DNA of 64,000 nt from Planctomycetota bacterium (GCA_021791715.1 JAJYWB010000002.1:1-64000), one strand, 5' to 3'; counted from the stretch's first letter, positions 9,484 to 18,546 are shown. Program-made: numbers and translations. Notes: generated by a model not told the origin, from the letters alone.

Positions 9484-9665
9484 ACGCGGCGGAGCCGTAA
9501 TCATTCCAACCCGCCGCGAAAGCGAGGGTCTGCTGATAATATCGTGAAAACTTTTGATTGATCATTTGATTGGACCCTCGCTTGTGCGTCGGATCGGTAT
9601 AATCTCGACTTCCGTTCGCTAAAAAGATGCGCGCACGGCTCGCGGAAGATACCGACGAAAACTCT
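9484..9665. repeat. 182-bp interspersed repeat, copy 1 (palindromic core)
   Basis: This segment aligns without gaps over 182 bases with 21077-21258, roughly four bases in five identical by eye. Its core is a ~30-bp inverted repeat (left arm around 9501-9530 ending gcgagggtc, right arm around 9572-9602 beginning gaccctcgctt) around an AT-rich loop containing gataatatcgtgaaaac. It lies between rtcA and the lipoprotein-like gene. It contains no coding sequence. The conserved part extends about 60 bases past the right arm, so it is more than a simple hairpin. Confidence 0.85.
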
Positions 9666-9726
9666 AAACAGGTGCAAATGTCTCGAAATTGATCAATATT
9701 ATCCAGTTATATTATATTATTTTTAA

Positions 9727-10704
9727 TTATTTTTTAGAGCCGTTCGTCGAGGTTTCGGCGGGTTTACCGTTTGTCGCGTTGGAGACGAGGTGAGAGACCT
9801 TTTTGGCGAGATCGGAATCGGCCGAGACGCCGCGCGCGGCTTTGACGAGCAAGATTTTCTGTTTAATTCGTCCGCCGTTCGGTTCTTGCTCGGTGAGGAG
9901 GAACGATCCGAGCGTTTTCGATCGATCGGGCTCGCAGCCGACGACCGCGATTTGTCCCGGCTCGAGCGCGAGATTTATCATTAGATCGTGGAACGTTTCT
10001 TCTTTTTGTCCGGTCTTCATCACGAATTCCTGCTGAAAGTAGGGGTTCGCGGCGTCTTGGGGCGCGGCCCAACCCCGTTCCAACGGACCGTGATGAATTT
10101 CAGGGACGATCTTGAGAAGAATCCGATCGCGGCCGACTTGTGTCGCCGAGATGCTGAAATAGCCCTGCGCGTCGTCGTAATCGCGACCGATCGCCTGGCC
10201 GTTATCGTTCAAAAAGAGGCTCACCCTGGGATTTTTGTTCGTCATCATCACGGGAGTGAGACCGCCGTCGATCAGCTCGATCTGGTAAGGTTGAACCAGG
10301 TTGGGAGGGGGCGCCGCGAGGATCTCCTCGATCTCGGGGGGCAACGCCCCGGCGACGATTCCGGCGCGCAACCCGTTAATTTCTAAAGCTTTGCGTGTTT
10401 CATTAGGGATCGATTGTCGATCGACGACGCTCCAGATGATGTCGTTCAGCGCCGTATCATTAAGCGGTCGCGCGGGCATGAGGATCGTCAGCAAGCATCG
10501 TTTGGGCTGATAAAACGATCCCGGAGCGACGACCGGAAAAGGCGCCTCGGCGTCTTTCGGGGTCGATTTGGTGAGGGTGCACCCGAACAGGCAAACGCCG
10601 CACGCGAGCGCCGCGAACGCCGCCGAACCCGCCCGAGCGAAAGCCTTTCGCCGCGCCCGATGCGAATCGCCAACCCCGTGAAATACCTGAACTTGGGGAT
10701 TCAT
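9727..10704 (-). CDS. Predicted lipoprotein of unknown function
   Basis: 325 residues from the ATG at 10704, which has GAAAGGA about eight bases upstream. The open frame runs 105 codons further, but that part is arginine-rich and contains an isoleucine run encoded by the AT-rich promoter region, so I reject it. The N-terminus has basic residues followed by AAFAALACGVCLFGC, a lipobox ending at C42, so the protein is probably lipid-anchored. The rest is soluble, with no family I recognise. Segments such as PYQIELIDGGLTPVMMTNKN and ILLKIVPEIHHGPLERGW suggest a beta-rich domain, and a Lys/Thr/Ser-rich tail ends the protein. It diverges from the Tat-exported gene at 11040. Confidence 0.75.
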   Translation of the reverse strand: MNPQVQVFHGVGDSHRARRKAFARAGSAAFAALACGVCLFGCTLTKSTPKDAEAPFPVVAPGSFYQPKRCLLTILMPARPLNDTALNDIIWSVVDRQSIPNETRKALEINGLRAGIVAGALPPEIEEILAAPPPNLVQPYQIELIDGGLTPVMMTNKNPRVSLFLNDNGQAIGRDYDDAQGYFSISATQVGRDRILLKIVPEIHHGPLERGWAAPQDAANPYFQQEFVMKTGQKEETFHDLMINLALEPGQIAVVGCEPDRSKTLGSFLLTEQEPNGGRIKQKILLVKAARGVSADSDLAKKVSHLVSNATNGKPAETSTNGSKK

Positions 10705-11039
10705 CGAGCCGAATCCTTTCCGCGACTCGAAGGGCGTCAATACCAGGAAATGAACGCGACGCCCGCCGCGCGGAGGAAGATTAATCCGAGACGAAAACGA
10801 CGTCAACCGCGGTTTTCGGATTCGATCGTAAGAGATTATTATAATAATATAAAATTTTTTCGATTGACGGCGAATCGACGCGGCGGTTGCAACAATCGGC
10901 GCGGCGCGATCGATCGAAATCGACTTTGAAGGTCGGCGTCGGGTCGATCCGACCGTCGTCGACGCTATAATGGAAGGATCGGCGGCGCTGGTACGTCGCC
11001 TCGACGATCGGTCGCACATTTCGCGAAGGACAACCAGGC
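10705..11039. other. Divergent promoter region
   Basis: It lies between the starts of the lipoprotein gene and the Tat-exported gene. It contains an AT-rich tract at about 10830-10860 (ttattataataatataaaat), suited to a minus-strand promoter, and a TATAAT at 10966-10971, about 70 bases before the plus-strand ATG. The -35 element for the latter is poor. Confidence 0.5.
10966..10971 (+). promoter_or_regulatory. Candidate -10 box for the 11040 gene
   Basis: A perfect TATAAT on the plus strand. A 17-base spacer would put the -35 at gtcgat, which is a weak match, so the promoter may need an activator or may be a chance hit. Confidence 0.35.
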
Positions 11040-12185
11040 ATGTTTGAATTCGAGAAACGAAGAAGCACGCGGCGAAGTTTCCTGGGGACGGGGGCGATCG
11101 TTTTGGCTTCGCCTTTGATTCGAGGCCGATTCGCGGTCGCGGCCGAAGCCGACGCGCGTCAGGTCGCCGACGGTCTCGTGCGCAAGGCCGTGGCTTTTTT
11201 GCCGAGCCTCCAAGAACCGAACGGGGGTTTTTCCACGAAGAGCGGCCCTGGAATCACGGGGATCGTCGTGACGGCTTTGTTGCGAACCAAAAAGCTGACT
11301 CCCGCGGAACCCGTTCTGACGAAAGCGCTTTCGTATCTTGAGGCCGAGGTTGCGCCGAAGGGGACGCTCGCGGCGGAGGGTCCTCAATCGAATTACGTCA
11401 CCGCGGTGGCGCTGATGGCGTTCCAGGAGGCGAACGTGCGCGGGCGCTATGATGCGTTGATCAAATCGGGTCAAACGAATCTGAAACGGCTTCAGTGGGA
11501 CGAGGGGGAGAAGAAAGAGCGCGACAACGCGTATTACGGGGGCGCGGGCTACGGCGGCAAAAGCCGGCCCGATCTTTCGAACACGGCGTTTTTCGTCGAG
11601 GCGCTCCGCGACAGCGGCGTTCCCGCCGACGATCCCAACCTTCAGAAAGCGCTTGTGTTCATCTCGCGATGTCAAAATATGAAAAGCGAGTTTAACGATC
11701 AACCGTGGGCCGACAAGGTGAACGACGGCGGGTTCATTTACTCGGCGGCGGACGGCGGGATCAGCATGGCAGGCGGCGCCGAACCTTCGGGGGCGCTCCG
11801 GTCGTACGCCAGCATGACTTACGCCGGGCTTAAAAGCATGGTGCACGCGGGGCTCACCCCCGACGACCCCCGCGTCAAGGCCGCGTATGATTATATCAAA
11901 CAGCACTATTCGGTCGACGAGAATCCGGGGCTCGGCAAATCGGGGCTCTATTATTATTATCAAACGATGGCGCGGGCTCTTTCTCTTCTGGGCAAGCCGA
12001 CGCTCGTCGACGCGGCGGGGGTCGAGCACGACTGGCGCGCCGATCTCACCGCGGCGCTCGCCAAACGTCAGGGCGGTCGCGGAGAATGGGTGAATACCGA
12101 CTCGCGCTTCATGGAGGGAAATCCCGCGCTCGCGACCTCCTTCGGCCTGCTGGCGCTTTCCTACGCGCACGCGACCAAAATCTGA
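11040..12185 (+). CDS. Tat-exported prenyltransferase/squalene-oxidase-repeat protein
   Basis: 381 residues. It begins with a twin-arginine signal (STRRSFLGTGAIVLASPLI), so it is exported folded. The mature part has the alpha/alpha-barrel repeats of the squalene-hopene-cyclase/prenyltransferase superfamily: LQEPNGGFSTKSG, a GYGGKSRPDLSNTAFFVEAL block, and NDGGFIYSAADGGI, with Gly/Phe-rich QW-like turns. It is far shorter than true squalene-hopene cyclases (over 600 residues) and lacks an evident DXDD acid motif, so cyclase activity is unlikely. Such proteins are common in planctomycetes and their role is unknown. An AAGGA lies about eleven bases before the ATG. A long hairpin follows the stop. 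Confidence 0.85.
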   Translation: MFEFEKRRSTRRSFLGTGAIVLASPLIRGRFAVAAEADARQVADGLVRKAVAFLPSLQEPNGGFSTKSGPGITGIVVTALLRTKKLTPAEPVLTKALSYLEAEVAPKGTLAAEGPQSNYVTAVALMAFQEANVRGRYDALIKSGQTNLKRLQWDEGEKKERDNAYYGGAGYGGKSRPDLSNTAFFVEALRDSGVPADDPNLQKALVFISRCQNMKSEFNDQPWADKVNDGGFIYSAADGGISMAGGAEPSGALRSYASMTYAGLKSMVHAGLTPDDPRVKAAYDYIKQHYSVDENPGLGKSGLYYYYQTMARALSLLGKPTLVDAAGVEHDWRADLTAALAKRQGGRGEWVNTDSRFMEGNPALATSFGLLALSYAHATKI

Positions 12186-12217
12186 TCGCTTCTCACATTT
12201 GATCAAAATATAACTAA

Positions 12218-12262
12218 ACAAGCGATCGTTTCGACCTAAGCCGGGTCGAGGCGATCGCTTGT
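12218..12262 (+). terminator. Hairpin terminator after the squalene-cyclase-fold gene
   Basis: The arms 12218-12236 and 12244-12262 pair over 19 bases (acaagcgatcg...cgacc with ggtcgaggcgatcgcttgt, the centre using G-U pairs) around a 7-base loop. It starts 33 bases after the stop codon. No clean U-run follows, so it may act with Rho or only protect the mRNA end. Confidence 0.55.
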
Positions 12263-12394
12263 TCGTTCGCGGTTTTAGAGGCTATCCGGAAAGGCTCTCG
12301 ACGCCCTATCGGCTCGATTTGACGGTCCCGGGCCGATTTACCATTAAAGTGATTATATATCATAAATCTGGATATCGATTTTTTCTATTTTGGG

Positions 12395-12502
12395 ATCGAC
12401 CCCCCTCGATCCCCCCGCGAGCGAAGGGAAGGCTTTATTTTATATAATTTTATCAATGTTCTTCATCAATCTCCGCGCGCGGGGACGGCCGGGGAGGGGT
12501 CG
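12395..12502. repeat. REP-like palindromic repeat, copy A (108 bp)
   Basis: It begins with cgacccccctcgatcc and ends with ggggaggggtcg, so the ends are complementary. The centre is AT-rich and holds tttatcaatgttctt. A second copy of the same length follows 38 bases later in the same orientation. Confidence 0.8.
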
Positions 12503-12539
12503 AATCGATCATAAGAACGGAGGATCGAAAAGCGAAAAT

Positions 12540-12647
12540 AAACGACCCCCCTCGATCCTCCCGCGAGAGGTCGAATATTTTACAATTATATGAATTTATC
12601 AATGTTCTTTCTCTCTCTTCGCGTGCGGGGAGGGCGGGGGAGGGGCG
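12540..12647. repeat. REP-like palindromic repeat, copy B (108 bp)
   Basis: A direct repeat of 12395-12502. It shares cgacccccctcgatcc at the left end, the central tttatcaatgttctt and the G-rich right end gggggaggggcg. The pair resembles a bacterial interspersed mosaic element. It lies between the convergent Tat-exported and methyltransferase genes, a usual place for REP sequences. Confidence 0.8.
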
Positions 12648-12692
12648 CTTCGTACCGTCGTAAAGTCGTTTCTCATCCAAGATCGGTCGAAT

Positions 12693-13430
12693 TCAGGGAT
12701 TGACCGCGATCGCCAAGATCGACCCGCCGATCGGCGGAGGAGCGATTCGTCCCAATACATGTTCGCAATTGCTCATCATTTCCATCAATTTATTGATCGG
12801 AGCGGGTGGAACCGCGACCGCGTAATTCTCGATCGCGGTCTCGCCTTCGCCCGCGGGACTGACGAGCCTTCTCAACAACATCGGCGCGACCGTCCAAAAA
12901 TAAAAATATTTTAGTATCTTGATTTGGAAACCCGCGTCTTCAAGGGCGTGACGAAGCGTCGCTTTGGTGTAACGACGGAAGTGTCCGTTCGCCTCGTCGT
13001 GGCGGCTCCAAAGAATCGGCAACGCCGGGACGGTTAATATGTAACGTCCGCCGGGTTTCAGCGAACGTCGAAGCGCTTTCAACACGCCGATATCGTCTTG
13101 AATATGTTCCAGCACGTCGAGCATCACGATCAGATCGTAAGGTTCCTCGGAGCGAAAATCTCGGTCGATCTCCATAACCCGGATTTGTTCGCGCCTCCGA
13201 GGATCGTTCACCCTCCGCGCATCGGCTTCGATCCCCTCGACCGAGCCGAATCGGCCGAGGAAATCAAAAAAGAGCCCGTCGCCGCAACCGACATCAAGGA
13301 TTCGCTCGATTCGATCATCCCCAGCAGCTCGTTCGATCTCACGCCTTAGCAAAAACTCGCGCGAACGCCACCACCAATGCCGCTCCCATAACGTTCGATA
13401 ATCATTCGACATATTCACGCGAACAATCAT
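12693..13430 (-). CDS. Class I SAM-dependent methyltransferase
   Basis: 245 residues. The SAM-binding motif I is ILDVGCGDGLFFDFL (about residues 42-56), motif II has the acidic end GIEAD, motif III is YDLIVMLDVLEHIQDD, and the following strand is LKPGGRYILTVPALP. These mark the Methyltransf_11/23 type, often acting on small molecules, lipids or sugars. WERHWWWRSREFLLRREI near the N-terminus is typical of planctomycete and actinobacterial members annotated as glycan or lipid methyltransferases. The ATG at 13430 has AAGGAA five bases upstream; the alternative MSNDY start at 13412 has none. The substrate is unknown. Confidence 0.9.
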   Translation of the reverse strand: MIVRVNMSNDYRTLWERHWWWRSREFLLRREIERAAGDDRIERILDVGCGDGLFFDFLGRFGSVEGIEADARRVNDPRRREQIRVMEIDRDFRSEEPYDLIVMLDVLEHIQDDIGVLKALRRSLKPGGRYILTVPALPILWSRHDEANGHFRRYTKATLRHALEDAGFQIKILKYFYFWTVAPMLLRRLVSPAGEGETAIENYAVAVPPAPINKLMEMMSNCEHVLGRIAPPPIGGSILAIAVNP

Positions 13431-13638
13431 TGATTCCTTCCCTGGGTCGGCTCACGCGAATCGAGCGAGCGATCGGATCGGTTTCACGCCGATGATCGAT
13501 CGCGAATCGGTCGTGATCGTATCCGGGAGGGGCGCGAGGCGTCAAACCGACTCGCGTTTTCTCAAGCGATTCGCGGGTTCGTACCAGATCGCGACGATCG
13601 ATCGCTTCGGATGAATCGATTCTTGGCGCCTCGATCAA

Positions 13639-14211
13639 TCAAGCGTCGACGTTCGTCTTTTCGGATTGCGTCGATTCAATCTGTCGATATCGTTTGATTC
13701 GACCACCGGCTCGGCGGAGCAGGCTGCGACGTTCAGGGTCGCTTCGCGGGGCGACGGTCGGACGAACGGGTTTGCCCGAAGCGTCGGGAGGCGTTTCGGT
13801 TTCAATCACGACGGTCACCCAGCGTCGTCCCTCGGGAGCGGCCTCGACCTGAGCGGGCGCCATCGTTTCGGCGAAACTCCCGGCGAGAAGAGCGGCTGCG
13901 GCCATCCCGGTTAGTAGCAGCATCTGTCCTAAAGTCGCCGCGCCCGCCGACGGTTCGGATCGAATGATCGTTCCGCCGAGCGCCAGGACGATGCACGCGA
14001 CGATCGCCCCTCGTCCCGAAACGCGGCCTCCCAGGATGAAGCCCAAAACGGGCGTCGCCAGGAGCAGAGGGATTCCAATCGCGGCGAGCGATCCTGAGAG
14101 GAGAGTCGCCGCGGTTACCATTATTCCGAGGCCGACGACGATCCAATCGCGGCGTTTAATTCGAGAAATGACGCGAATCATGATTGTATTAACCCAGCGG
14201 TCGGTGATCAT
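13639..14211 (-). CDS. Small integral membrane protein, unknown function
   Basis: 190 residues from the ATG at 14211 (an in-frame TTG precedes it, and another ATG at 14181 is possible; none has a good ribosome-binding site). Four hydrophobic segments are seen: VVGLGIMVTAATLLSGSLAA, IPLLLATPVLGFILGG, GAIVACIVLALGGTII and LGQMLLLTGMAAAALLAG. A basic cytoplasmic-type tail follows (RRSLLRRAGGRIKRYRQIES). It resembles the small glycine-rich membrane proteins that bacteria annotate as hypothetical. It may be transcribed with the methyltransferase downstream, 208 bases away. Confidence 0.65.
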   Translation of the reverse strand: MITDRWVNTIMIRVISRIKRRDWIVVGLGIMVTAATLLSGSLAAIGIPLLLATPVLGFILGGRVSGRGAIVACIVLALGGTIIRSEPSAGAATLGQMLLLTGMAAAALLAGSFAETMAPAQVEAAPEGRRWVTVVIETETPPDASGKPVRPTVAPRSDPERRSLLRRAGGRIKRYRQIESTQSEKTNVDA

Positions 14212-14550
14212 CAAGGTGTGGAATCATGAATATCGATCGATTTTCACGATCGGATCGCGATTCGTCGGCGAATATGGCGATTCGGCGTTGAATCAGGATT
14301 CCGTTAAGAACGCTAGGTCGCGTGTGAAGGAGCGTCAAATCGGTCGATCGATGATGTTGTCCGCGGGAAACGTGACGTGAAGAAAGTTCCTCAGCGAAAA
14401 TTTATCGAGTCGATCGGGCGATACGGGGAGTAGCCGGTTGTTCGTCGAACGGACTTCCGATAATTTTGAGATTTCGCCGGGCCCGCGGGTCGTCTCGCCA
14501 ACTCGCCTCGCCGTCGAATCGTCACACCAGCTTTGTGGAGAGCTCACCGA
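14212..14550. other. Divergent intergenic region
   Basis: It lies between the small membrane protein and the spermidine-synthase fusion. It is rich in cgatcg and gatcgg words. I see no clear promoter pair, RNA or repeat. The ribosome-binding site GGAG at 14537-14540 serves the next gene. Confidence 0.5.
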
Positions 14551-17337
14551 ATGAACCGGCTAATCCAACGACTCGCGCCTTATTCGCTCGCGTTTTTCAG
14601 CAGTATGAGCATTATGGTTCTCGAACTGGTCGCGAGCCGGCTCGTCGCGCGGCATGTCGGTGCGTCGCTGACGGTTTGGACCTGCGTCATCGGCGTGATG
14701 CTCGCGGGAATTTGCCTGGGGAACGTTTTAGGGGGTCGGCTGGGAGATCGCGTCGGTCCCAAAAGCGCGCTCGGTCCGCTTTACGCGATCGGCTCGGCAC
14801 TCACAATTGGGTGTTTATGGGTTAACGCGTATATCGGCAAGCTGCCGGGTCTTGATGCGTTGCCCTGGGATCTGCGCACATTATTGGTTGTGACGATCGA
14901 TTTTCTCGCTCCCACGACCTTCCTGGGAATGATCAGCCCCGTCGTCGCGAAAATGGCGGTGGAACAGGCGAGAAAATCGGGAAGCGCGATCGGCGACGTT
15001 TACTTTTGGGGCGCGGTCGGATCGATCACGGGGACGTTCCTCGCGGGTTTCATTTTAATTTATCAAGCGACGAACACATTAATCGTGATGTACGTCGCCG
15101 CGTGGCTCGGGGCGCTCGCCCTGGCGCTGCTCGCGGGGAAGATCGGTAGGTCGCTCGCCGCCGCGGCGTGCTTAACGACGCTTGTCGGGGCGACGCTTCA
15201 GCTTACGAGCGTCCGGTTTTCGCTTCCGGCGATTCGGCTCGATTCGGTTTCGATCAATATCGTCGCGGCGATCGGCCACTTGTTCACCGCGGCGCTTGGA
15301 TTGTGGGGCGTGACGCGGTTGATCGCCGCGGCGCGGGTTCCCGAGGTCGATGTCGCCGCGGAATCGGTCGCGACCGACGATCATTCCGACGCCAAAAGCG
15401 AAGGCAAGAAATCTGTGAAATCAAAATCTAACGATGATTTCAACTCTCCCGATTGGGATCACGGAACCAAGCCGCGATTGGCCGATCTCGCGGTCCTTTC
15501 GTTTCTTGCGAGCATGGCTTTCATGGCGCTCGAGATGGGGGCGGGTCGGATGGTGACTCGTCACTTGGGGTCGAGCATTTACGGCTGGACGAGCGTGATC
15601 GGCGTGCTGCTGGGGGGTTTAAGTTTAGGTAATTATCTGGGAGGAAAGCTCGCCGATTATATTCGGAGTGAAAAGCAGGCGAGCTGGCTGTTTCTGATCG
15701 CGTCGATCCTGGTGATTTGGGTGTTGATCTGGGAAACCCCGCCCAATTTGCCCGAAAGCCTTACCAAATGGATCGCCGAGCACTGGAAGATGGACCTCGC
15801 GTGGGATCGAGATTCGGTCTTATCGTGGGCGCTGATTTGGCCGTTATCGCTCGCGTGGCCGGCGCGGGTGCTTCTTGTCGTTACGATCATGTTCTTTTTG
15901 CCCTCGGTCGGTATGGGAACGGTGAGCCCGGTCGTCGCCAAGCTCGCGGTCGATCGCGTACGGCGATCGAAACGAACGGGAACCGCGATCGGCCAGGTTT
16001 ACGCGTGGGGCATGGTGGGAAGCATTTTGGGAACGTTCCTGACGGGTTTTTATCTGATCGAGATTCTTGGAACGAAGGGCTTGATGCTGACGATCGCGGC
16101 GACGATGGCGCTCGCGGCCACCTTTTTGGGATCGGCGTGGCACGCGGCGTGGGCGGGGATTCCGCTCGGCCTGTGCATCATCGCCTTCGCTCCCGGAGTT
16201 TGGTTTGAAAAACAGGGGCGCGCGTGGGGAATTCGAGAAAACCACGGCCAGGTCGACGCCAAAAAGGACGGAGAGGTCGCTTACGCCAAAGAGAGTAAAT
16301 ACTATTACATCAAGGTTGAAAACGAATATGATCCGTTAGGCTTGCAAAAGCGCATTCTCGTGCTGGATAGTTTGATTCACGGCTATTGCATTCTTGATCA
16401 TCCCGAGCGGCTTGATTATGATTATGAGCATATTTATGCATTGGTCACGCGTCGATCGATCGCCGAACGCGCCGGCAAGGAGGCCGAAGCGATCAAAAAT
16501 TATCCGCTCAAAACTCTGTTTCTGGGCGGAGGATCGTATACGTTTCCGCGATACATTTTGAACGAATACCCGCGCGCCTCGGCCGAGGTCGCCGAGATCG
16601 ATCCCGCGGTCACCGAGACGAATCATCTGGCGATCGGTCTTCCGCGCGACACGCCGATTCAAACGACGTGGGGCGACGCGCGTCGATTCGTCGAGAACAA
16701 TCACAAGAAGAAGAAGTTCAACGTCATCTACGGCGACGCCTTTAACGATTTCTCGGTCCCCTGGCATCTCACCACGCTCGAATTCAACCGTAAGATCGCC
16801 GAGATGCTCGACGACGACGGTATTTACATGATTAATATTATTGACGTTTACGAATCGGACGCGCAGGCCGAAACCGATTTGCGGAACGAGAACGGCGATA
16901 AAAAGAACAATCGCAAGGTGCGCCTCCGCGCCCGAACGAACGAGCAGGCTCTCGAACAAGCCCGATCGCTCGGCGGGTTTCTGGGTTCCTGGGTGGAAAC
17001 CGCCAAATTGACGTTCCCGCATATCTACGTGTTCGGCACGAACTCGCAGCCGGGGCTCGGAATTCGCGAAACGTTCGTCGTCGCGGCGTGCAAAAAGCCG
17101 ATCGATCTCAACGATCTCGGCTCTCGCCCGGGCGATCCCGCGCTCTATTCGATCGCTTTTCCGGTCGAACCGGGCGACGGTCCCGTTAAAACCAAAACCG
17201 AAACGCAACCCTACGGCGAAAAAAATATGAAGGAGCTTACCGTTCGTTCGCGCGGCATCATCCTGACCGACGATTACGCGCCGCTCGACAACCTCCTCGC
17301 GCCCGTCGCCGCCACCCGCGGCAAACCCGAGGAATGA
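14551..17337 (+). CDS. Fusion of two MFS-like membrane modules with a spermidine-synthase-like domain
   Basis: 928 residues. An N-terminal membrane module (residues 1 to ~270) begins SSMSIMVLELVASRLVARHV. A hydrophilic linker follows, and then a second copy starts with LASMAFMALEMGAGRMVTRH, so the module is duplicated. Each half has about six membrane helices and the motif GNxLGGxLxD. The C-terminal ~350 residues have the Rossmann fold of polyamine synthases: LFLGGGSYTFPRYILNEYP, AEVAEIDPAVTE and IYGDAFNDFSVPWHL. The synthase glycine loop reads GGGSYTFPR rather than GGGDG, so the acceptor may not be putrescine. The ATG at 14551 is preferred to an upstream TTG at 14533 because GGAG lies ten bases before it. 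Such fusions are known in planctomycetes; the reaction is not established. Confidence 0.85.
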   Translation: MNRLIQRLAPYSLAFFSSMSIMVLELVASRLVARHVGASLTVWTCVIGVMLAGICLGNVLGGRLGDRVGPKSALGPLYAIGSALTIGCLWVNAYIGKLPGLDALPWDLRTLLVVTIDFLAPTTFLGMISPVVAKMAVEQARKSGSAIGDVYFWGAVGSITGTFLAGFILIYQATNTLIVMYVAAWLGALALALLAGKIGRSLAAAACLTTLVGATLQLTSVRFSLPAIRLDSVSINIVAAIGHLFTAALGLWGVTRLIAAARVPEVDVAAESVATDDHSDAKSEGKKSVKSKSNDDFNSPDWDHGTKPRLADLAVLSFLASMAFMALEMGAGRMVTRHLGSSIYGWTSVIGVLLGGLSLGNYLGGKLADYIRSEKQASWLFLIASILVIWVLIWETPPNLPESLTKWIAEHWKMDLAWDRDSVLSWALIWPLSLAWPARVLLVVTIMFFLPSVGMGTVSPVVAKLAVDRVRRSKRTGTAIGQVYAWGMVGSILGTFLTGFYLIEILGTKGLMLTIAATMALAATFLGSAWHAAWAGIPLGLCIIAFAPGVWFEKQGRAWGIRENHGQVDAKKDGEVAYAKESKYYYIKVENEYDPLGLQKRILVLDSLIHGYCILDHPERLDYDYEHIYALVTRRSIAERAGKEAEAIKNYPLKTLFLGGGSYTFPRYILNEYPRASAEVAEIDPAVTETNHLAIGLPRDTPIQTTWGDARRFVENNHKKKKFNVIYGDAFNDFSVPWHLTTLEFNRKIAEMLDDDGIYMINIIDVYESDAQAETDLRNENGDKKNNRKVRLRARTNEQALEQARSLGGFLGSWVETAKLTFPHIYVFGTNSQPGLGIRETFVVAACKKPIDLNDLGSRPGDPALYSIAFPVEPGDGPVKTKTETQPYGEKNMKELTVRSRGIILTDDYAPLDNLLAPVAATRGKPEE

Positions 17338-17413
17338 TCGATCGCGGATCGTACGCTATCTTGATTATAGGTAAAGAATTATTATCAACAGAGGCGATCA
17401 ACCGTTATCAACC

Positions 17414-18523
17414 TTGATCCTTGAACCCGAAGCCGGGAATCTGCTGAGGCTAAGCCTGATTCCGGGCGTCGGGCCGCGCGCCGTTCACGCGCTTTTGGAG
17501 CGCTTCGGCGATCCCGCGCGCATCTTCACGGCGTCGCTTGAAGAATTGAAGCGCGTCGACGGTATCGGCTCGAAAACCGCCGAACGGATCGTCGCTTCAA
17601 CCCCAGCCGAGGTCGACTCGGCGCTCGCTCATTGCGCTCGGCTCGGCGTCGAACCGATCTTCAAAGGCGCCGATCCGTATCCCAAGCTGCTCGCCGAAAT
17701 CCCCGACCCTCCGCCTGTTCTTTATATGAAAGGATCGATCACTTCGGCCGATGCGCTCGCGATCGCGATCGTCGGCTCAAGGCGATCGACCCCTTACGGC
17801 GTTCGTGTCGCCGAGCGTTTGGGCGCCTCGCTCGCTCGCGTCGGCTTTACTGTCGTCTCGGGATTGGCGCGCGGCATCGACACCGCGGCGCACCGCGGCG
17901 CGCTCAAAGCCGGCGGACGAACGATCGCCGTTCTCGCCAACGGCCTGGAATCGATTTACCCTCCCGAAAACGAGGGGCTCGCCGCCGAAATCATCACCTC
18001 CGGAGCTTTAATCAGCGAATCAAGACTTGATCAAGAGCCCCGCGCCGGGTTGTTCCCCCAGCGCAATCGGTTGATCTCGGGAATCTCGCTGGGAGTCGTC
18101 GTCGTCGAGGCGAGCCCTCGAGGGGGTTCGTTATCGACCGCGAGACACGCCGGCGAACAAAACCGAGAGGTTTTCGCGGTTCCAGGTCCAATCGATAGCC
18201 TTTCGAGCCGAGGCTGCCACGCTCTCATTCGCGACGGCGCCAAGCTCGTGGAAACGATCGACGATATCCTTGAAGAACTGGGGCCGCTTGGCCAAAAGAT
18301 CCAACTAATGCCCGACTCGCCCGAAGTTCGGCATCCCGCGGAGCTTAAACTCTCGGAACAAGAACGATCGATCCTGGCGATGATCGACCCCGGTCCCGTG
18401 ACGATCGATGAATTGATCGTCCGTACGCGACTGACCGCGTCTCAGGTGATGGCGACCCTCGGCGTGCTCGAGATGCGCCGATTGATCCGAAGGCTCGGCG
18501 GCCAACAATTTGTCCGAGCCTAA
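17414..18523 (+). CDS. dprA: DNA-processing protein DprA (Smf)
   Basis: 369 residues. DprA binds incoming single-stranded DNA and loads RecA during natural transformation. An N-terminal helix-hairpin-helix/SAM-like region (GPRAVHALLERFGDPARI; RVDGIGSKTAERI) precedes the Rossmann-like DprA core: IAIVGSRRSTPYGVRVAERL, VVSGLARGIDTAAHRGAL, GLESIYPPEN, FPQRNRLISGIS, and GGSLSTARHAGEQNREVFAVPG. The C-terminal ~70 residues form the winged-helix DML1-type domain. The length fits the family. The start is a TTG; no better start is available in frame and its ribosome-binding site is poor. It ends inside a 16-base direct repeat. Confidence 0.95.
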   Translation: MILEPEAGNLLRLSLIPGVGPRAVHALLERFGDPARIFTASLEELKRVDGIGSKTAERIVASTPAEVDSALAHCARLGVEPIFKGADPYPKLLAEIPDPPPVLYMKGSITSADALAIAIVGSRRSTPYGVRVAERLGASLARVGFTVVSGLARGIDTAAHRGALKAGGRTIAVLANGLESIYPPENEGLAAEIITSGALISESRLDQEPRAGLFPQRNRLISGISLGVVVVEASPRGGSLSTARHAGEQNREVFAVPGPIDSLSSRGCHALIRDGAKLVETIDDILEELGPLGQKIQLMPDSPEVRHPAELKLSEQERSILAMIDPGPVTIDELIVRTRLTASQVMATLGVLEMRRLIRRLGGQQFVRA

Positions 18524-18546
18524 TCCTTTCGTCCGAGCCTAATCCT
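18512..18546. repeat. 16-bp direct repeat across the dprA stop codon
   Basis: gtccgagcctaatcct occurs at 18512-18527 and again at 18531-18546, three bases apart. The first copy contains the dprA TAA stop. It looks like a recent slippage or duplication at the gene end. Confidence 0.85.

Noticed and set aside
10705-11019. N-terminal extension of the lipoprotein-like gene
   Set aside because: The extra 105 codons contain an isoleucine run from the AT-rich promoter region and many Arg and Ser residues. The internal ATG at 10704 has a ribosome-binding site and is followed by a lipobox.
10965-12221. A 418-codon minus-strand frame
   Set aside because: It is antisense to the Tat-exported squalene-cyclase-fold gene, which has a clear signal peptide and domain. 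The translation is basic and featureless.
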